Assembly (NCBI GenBank): GCA_963706785.1
Contig: CAVPNJ010000002.1
Span: forward strand, 372,001-436,000
Length of the DNA stretch: 64,000 nt
From: Pollutimonas sp963706785
GTDB lineage: Bacteria > Pseudomonadota > Gammaproteobacteria > Burkholderiales > Burkholderiaceae_B
Direction of reading: 5' to 3'
Shown: in pieces, positions 60,180 through 64,000 of the stretch
Layout: every line of letters starts with the position of its first letter
Numbering within the stretch: the first letter of the stretch is position 1
Notes under the pieces: generated by a model
Database searches by the model: none
The model's input: the letters and a program-made list of their open reading frames with translations, nothing else
What the model was told of the DNA's origin: nothing
Made by a program: the position numbers and the translations under genes

Positions 60180-60921
60180 TCAAGCACGCGCTGTATCCAG
60201 GCCGTGCCGATCGCCGTCATAGACGACCCTGCCGCCCGACATGCCGATGATGCGGGTGGCGTAGCGCCTGGCCAGTTCGACGTCGTGGATGTTCACGATG
60301 ACCGGGATATGAAAGGCTGGCCTTGCTCGATCAGCAGCTCCATGATCTCGACCGAGGTCTTCGGGTCGAGCGACGAGGTAGGTTCGTCGGCCAGCAGCAG
60401 TTGAGGCCGCTGCATCAGCGCGCGGGCGATGCCCACCCGTTGACGCTGTCCGCCCGATAGCGCGTCGGCGCGCTGATCGGCAAAGCCAGCCAGGCCCACG
60501 GTTTCCAGCAGCTCGAAGGCATACTGCGATATCGTCGGGTTCGAAGTGACGCCGCCAGGCATTGAACGCAGAGGTATAGCCCAGCCGGCCGGTCAGCAGG
60601 TTTTCCATGACCGTCAGGCGTTCCACCAGGTTGTATTCCTGGAACACCATGCCGATGCGCCGGCGCGCCTGCGCAGAGCGCGCGCCACGAACATTGGCCA
60701 GGTCCAGTCGACATCGCCGGCGTCCTGCAGCAGGATCTCGCCCGAGGTGGGTTCGATCAGCCGGTTGATGCAACGCAAAAGCGTGCTTTTGCCCGGTTCC
60801 GGAAGGCCCGATGATGGCGGTGAGGCCTTCGCCGGTGAGATCAAGATTAATGTCCTTCAGAACGGGCTGGTCGGCCTTGTATTCTTTGACGAGACCTTTG
60901 ATATCGTAGCGATGCCCCCAT
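60180..60921 (-). pseudogene. phnC: Phosphonate ABC transporter ATP-binding protein PhnC, multiply frameshifted
   Basis: ATPase of the phosphonate importer. Dropping one G from the run of five right after the ATG at 60921 gives MGHRYDIKGLVKEYKADQPVLKDINLDL. The Walker A region is split: GPSGTG in one frame and GKSTLLRCINRLIEPTSGEI in the next. IGMVFQEYNLVERLTVMENLLTGRLG (Q-loop) follows in the first frame, then FELLETVGLAGFADQRADALSGGQRQRVGIARALMQRPQLLLADEPTSSLDPKTS (signature and Walker B) in another, and VNIHDVELARRYATRIIGM in another. At least four shifts. Product and order identify it as PhnC. Confidence 0.8.
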
Positions 60922-61927
60922 GGCGGATTACTTCGCCTTTCTTGCTGGCTTTGTCGTAGGCAGAGCGGGTGAAGCTTTCGCCGCCGGCCTTGGCCACGTC
61001 GCGCACGATCGCCCAGTCTTTTTTGTAGGTGACCGGGTAGAAGCGGTCGGCGCCGTCGAAAGGCCGCTTGCATTTCGGCCGGGAAGCGGTAGTCGTAGAA
61101 GCACTTCAGCATCTTGTCGCGAAAGCTTGGCTCGAGATCGTATGCGTAGGCGAAGGACGAAGTGGGAAATTTCTCGCTGGTGTATATGATGCGGAAATCG
61201 TCTTCCTTGACCTGGCCGCGTTCGGCCATACGGTAAAAGACGTCGGACGCGACGGCGGCAGCGTCGTAGTCGCCCGAGTTCACCCCCATGACGGACTGGT
61301 CATGTTTGCCCGAGAACAGGATCTCGTAGTCTTTGCCAGGCACCAGGCCTTCTTTGGGAAATAGCGCGATAGGCGCCATGTTGCCCGAGTTGGATGAAGG
61401 CGAGGTGTGAGCAAGCTTTTTGCCTTTCAGGTCGGCAAGCGTCTTGTAGGGGCTGTCTTTCTTGACAATCACGATCAGGTTGTAGCCTTGGAAGCCGTTG
61501 GCGTCGCCCTTGACCGCGAAAGGCACGGCCCCGGCGAGGTTCACGGCGAAGTTGGTGGGCCCGGTGGAGAAACCGCCCACATGCAGACGGTTCGAGCGCA
61601 TGGCTTCGATTTCGGCGGCGTTGCTTTGAACTTGATAGAAAACGACTTTGCGCTTGATGCATTCAGACAGGTGCTTGGTGAACGGCGAGAAAGATTTCTG
61701 CGTACACCGCTGGGTCTTCGACCGGAGTGTAGGTGAACACGATGGTCGACGGCGTTTTCAGCTTGGACGGGTCGGTGGGGGTGTCGGCCACGAGGTCCTT
61801 ATTGGCGTCGCAATACATATTGTCGAGATCGCCGCGATTCGCACAGCTGTCTTGCGCATAGCGCAAGTGGTGAGGCGCCCAGAAATGCAAAGAATGCGCT
61901 CGTCAAGAGCACGCTTGATGATTTCAT
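60857..61927 (-). pseudogene. phnD: Phosphonate ABC transporter substrate-binding protein PhnD, frameshifted
   Basis: Periplasmic binding protein of the importer. The ATG at 61927, with GGGAGA upstream, starts a signal peptide MKSSSVLLTSAFFAFLGA, then a shift joins to AQDSCANRGDLDNMYCDANKDLVADTPTDP. A further shift near 61680 leads to MRSNRLHVGGFSTGPTNFAVNL and the long stretch through AYAYDLEPSFRDKMLKCFYDYRFPAEMQAAF. A third leads to GADRFYPVTYKKDWAIVRDVAKAGGESFTRSAYDKASKK. Restored, it is a complete PhnD of about 340 residues. It is the first gene of the phnD-C-E-E cluster. The 3' end near 60857 is approximate. Confidence 0.82.
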
Positions 61928-62022
61928 ATTTGTCTCCCGTTTTACGGTAATTATTGATTTATGCAAGAGCCATGATTGAACATGGTCTGGAAAAACATTA
62001 CTTGCGGGCCGAGTTTAGCGGT

Positions 62023-62823
62023 TTATCTGTCTGACCGATACCCGAGTTTTTCCGAGATAGCGAAAGCGCAGCTTTTTAGCGCATTGGCGATGGTGCCCCG
62101 CGGACTGGCATCGAAAAGCGTGGCCGGACCCAAGCTGGTCAGGGCGAGGACGATATTGCCGGAGTGATCGAAGACGGGAACCGAGAGGGCATCGATTCCC
62201 GGCAGGGGATTGCCCAGCGCCTGCGCGATGCCGGCTTGTCGGACCTGATCCAGCAGCGCGGCCAACGCTTGCGCGCTGGGCCGTAAGGGGCTGATGCTGG
62301 TCACTACAGCCGTATCGCCGGCTTCGCGTTCTATATAGTGCTGTGCAATTTTGGGCGGCAGCCAAGCTGCAAATACGTGGCCGGTTGCGGTATGCAGCAT
62401 CGACATGACCGTGCCTTTGCGCATATTGACGTGTATGGGATAGCTGGCCTCGGAAATGTGGATCATGGTCGGGCCATGCGAGCCTAATACGGCAATAGCC
62501 AGCGTGTGTCCAATCTGGCTGGCCAACTGATTGACTTCAGGCATCGCCACACGGACGGGATCCAGTCTTTGCAGGCTGACGAGGCCCATTTGCAGCGCGA
62601 ACGGGCCAAGCTCGTATTGACCCGTGCTTGCGTCTTGCTGAACCAGCCCGACCCGGGTGAAGCTCACCAGGTAGGGATGGGCCTTGGCGGAAGTCATACC
62701 GGCGCTCGAAGCGAGGTCGCGCAATGTCATTGATCTGCCTGAGTCGACCAATGCTGCCAGTAAGGGAAACCCCGTTTCTACTGATTGGATGCTGCGTCGC
62801 CCATCATTCTCAGGTTTGGCCAT
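62023..62823 (-). CDS. IclR-family transcriptional regulator
   Basis: Winged helix-turn-helix (QSVETGFPLLAALVDSGRSMTLRDLASSAGMTSAKAHPYLVSFTRVGLVQQD, residues about 14-64) followed by the IclR GAF-like effector domain (HISEASYPIHVNMRKGTVMSMLHTATGHVFAAWLPP, GIDALSVPVFDHSGNIVLALTSLGPAT). At 266 residues it is intact and normal. It lies 96 bases upstream of phnD on the same strand, so it may control the phn cluster, although IclR regulators more often sense aromatic or small carboxylic acids. Its being intact while the four transport genes are broken is notable. Confidence 0.88.
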   Translation of the reverse strand: MAKPENDGRRSIQSVETGFPLLAALVDSGRSMTLRDLASSAGMTSAKAHPYLVSFTRVGLVQQDASTGQYELGPFALQMGLVSLQRLDPVRVAMPEVNQLASQIGHTLAIAVLGSHGPTMIHISEASYPIHVNMRKGTVMSMLHTATGHVFAAWLPPKIAQHYIEREAGDTAVVTSISPLRPSAQALAALLDQVRQAGIAQALGNPLPGIDALSVPVFDHSGNIVLALTSLGPATLFDASPRGTIANALKSCAFAISEKLGYRSDR

Positions 62824-62941
62824 TGTTTTCTATTCGTGCATTGATAAGTCGTGTTATGTTTTCAAAGGATGTTACCCGTGTTTAAACGGTCGAGTTCGCG
62901 AAGGCGTTAAAATGATGCAACTTTTTACTGAGCCTATAGTC

Positions 62942-64000
62942 ATGAGCAAAGCCCACGCGGTAGATTCCGATGCAGCACTGTCTTCCGATATCTCTTCCGT
63001 TACCGAAATTGTCGCTGAATTGCGTGCCGGCCGATTGGTTATCCTGGTCGACGAAGAAGATCGCGAGAACGAAGGCGATCTGGTCATGGCAGCCGAATAC
63101 GTCACTCCGGAAGCCATTAATTTCATGGTCACTCACGCGCGTGGCCTGGTGTGCCTGACCCTTACCGAAGAGCGCTGCCGTCAGCTTGATCTGCCTTTGA
63201 TGGCTAGCCGCAATGGTACGCGCTTCGGCACGAATTTCACGATGTCCATCGAAGCGGCCGAAGGCGTCGACACCGGCATTTCGGCAGCCGACCGCGCCCG
63301 CACCATACAGGCAGCAGTGGCGCGCGACGCTAAACCTGCCGATCTCGTGCAGCCCGGCCATATTTTTCCAGTTCAGGCGGTGCGCGGCGGCGTATTGGTC
63401 AGAGCCGGGCATACCGAAGCCGGCTGCGACCTGACCGCATTGGCCGGCCTGACGCCTGCAGCCGTAATCTGCGAAATCCTCAAGCCCGACGGCACGATGG
63501 CACGCTTGCCCGATCTGAAAATATTCGCGCGCGAGCATGGCCTCAAAATCGGCACCATCGCTGACCTGATCCAATATCGTAGCGAGCACGAATCCATGAT
63601 CGAACGGCTTGCAAGCCGTTCCATGCAAACGCCCTGGGGTGAATTTCAAGCTGTGGCTTATCGCGACTTGTCGTCCGGAGCTCCGCACATGGCATTGGTT
63701 CACGGCACCATTACACCCGACACCGAAACGTTGGTGCGCGTCCACGAGCCCACAACGATGCTCGATGTGCTGTTTACCGGTGCTACCACGCACAGTTGGA
63801 GCGTTGCCGACGCCCTGAAGGCCATCACTGCGGCGCCTTCCGGAGTGCTTGTGATGTTGAATTGCCAGGGATCGTCCGATTTGCTGTTCAGTCAGTTCGA
63901 GTCCTGGAATCATGCGGCCGATCAAAACTCACAAGCTGCCGATCGCGAAAGCCGATATGGCCTTCTTACTTACGGTATCGGCGCGCAAATTATGCGGGAC
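62942..64000 (+). CDS. ribB: 3,4-dihydroxy-2-butanone 4-phosphate synthase with degenerate GTP cyclohydrolase II-like domain (3' end outside window)
   Basis: RibB makes the four-carbon precursor of riboflavin from ribulose 5-phosphate. The first domain (residues about 18-225) is complete: VDEEDREGD-type motif (LVDEEDRENEGDLVMAAE), THARGLVCL, and RAGHTEAGCDLTALAGL hold the metal and substrate residues. The second domain (from about 240) has the cyclohydrolase II layout (HMALVHGTITPDTETLVRVHEPTTMLDVLFTG), but the zinc cysteines of the usual SECLTGD and RCDCG motifs are absent, so it should not hydrolyse GTP (the RibBX type of fusion). The frame remains open to the last base. In-frame ATGs at 62912 and 62915 could add ten residues. 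Confidence 0.93.
   Translation, partial: MSKAHAVDSDAALSSDISSVTEIVAELRAGRLVILVDEEDRENEGDLVMAAEYVTPEAINFMVTHARGLVCLTLTEERCRQLDLPLMASRNGTRFGTNFTMSIEAAEGVDTGISAADRARTIQAAVARDAKPADLVQPGHIFPVQAVRGGVLVRAGHTEAGCDLTALAGLTPAAVICEILKPDGTMARLPDLKIFAREHGLKIGTIADLIQYRSEHESMIERLASRSMQTPWGEFQAVAYRDLSSGAPHMALVHGTITPDTETLVRVHEPTTMLDVLFTGATTHSWSVADALKAITAAPSGVLVMLNCQGSSDLLFSQFESWNHAADQNSQAADRESRYGLLTYGIGAQIMRD

Noticed and set aside
62824..62941. FMN riboswitch upstream of ribB
   Set aside because: The gap is only about 118 bases and lacks the conserved AGGGGCAAGG-like blocks of the RFN element.

Overview
The window looks like chromosome from a betaproteobacterium of the order Burkholderiales, most likely family Alcaligenaceae (the Bordetella, Pusillimonas and Castellaniella neighbourhood). 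The reasons are a Bug-type extracytoplasmic solute receptor, several catabolic regulator/transporter divergons, GTP-dependent PEP carboxykinase, the rsmD-coaD-ferredoxin and mltD-gloB/methyltransferase/rnhA/dnaQ neighbourhoods, and moderately high GC coding sequence. This placement is inferred from gene content; no database search was possible.

Layout. 0-13 kb is mostly core: the 3' part of pckG, a 55-aa unknown, trhO, a glutathione S-transferase, then the minus-strand run gloB-mltD-fabI, divergent from a methyltransferase, rnhA and dnaQ. An RND efflux pair sits between rnhA and dnaQ. 13-22 kb is a catabolic region with two regulated units. One is GntR / fumarylacetoacetase-family hydrolase / Bug receptor. 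The other is LacI / 2-hydroxyacid dehydrogenase / lactonase-like amidohydrolase, divergent from a complete TRAP transporter (dctPQM). Both intergenic spaces carry repeated operator-like sequences.

22.3-27 kb starts at tRNA-Val(CAC) and looks like an eroded accessory segment: an unrecognised 362-aa protein, apparent gene remnants, an HpaB/AbfD-family flavoprotein with an atypical ligand set, and a divergent TetR gene with a palindromic operator. 27-42 kb holds transporters and redox enzymes: an MFS-monooxygenase-fold fusion, an NhaA fused to a thioredoxin-fold domain that lacks its nucleophilic cysteine, a DedA-rhodanese fusion, pirin, an internally deleted LysR gene, an FMN reductase, a PQQ-propeller lipoprotein, fetAB, three oxidoreductases and an ABC exporter.

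42-58 kb is again largely housekeeping: a YcgR-like PilZ protein, a frameshifted ornithine-cyclodeaminase-family gene divergent from an ALDH7-type dehydrogenase (probably lysine/pipecolate catabolism), three-gene pntAB transhydrogenase, yidB-like, metY, asmA plus a C-terminally truncated MOSC-N protein, a ferredoxin, coaD, rsmD, ftsY and a CYTH-CHAD protein. 58.4-61.9 kb is a phosphonate-type ABC transporter cluster (phnD-phnC-phnE-phnE) in which all four genes are broken by frameshifts, followed by an IclR regulator. The window ends inside a ribB gene whose second domain is a degenerate GTP cyclohydrolase II-like domain.

I see no CRISPR array, rRNA, prophage, transposase or integrase. I did not find a clearly new multi-gene system. 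The most unusual items are the HpaB/AbfD-like enzyme with half of the known cluster ligands, the redox-dead thioredoxin-NhaA fusion, the unknown protein next to tRNA-Val, and the concentration of frameshifts in the phn cluster.
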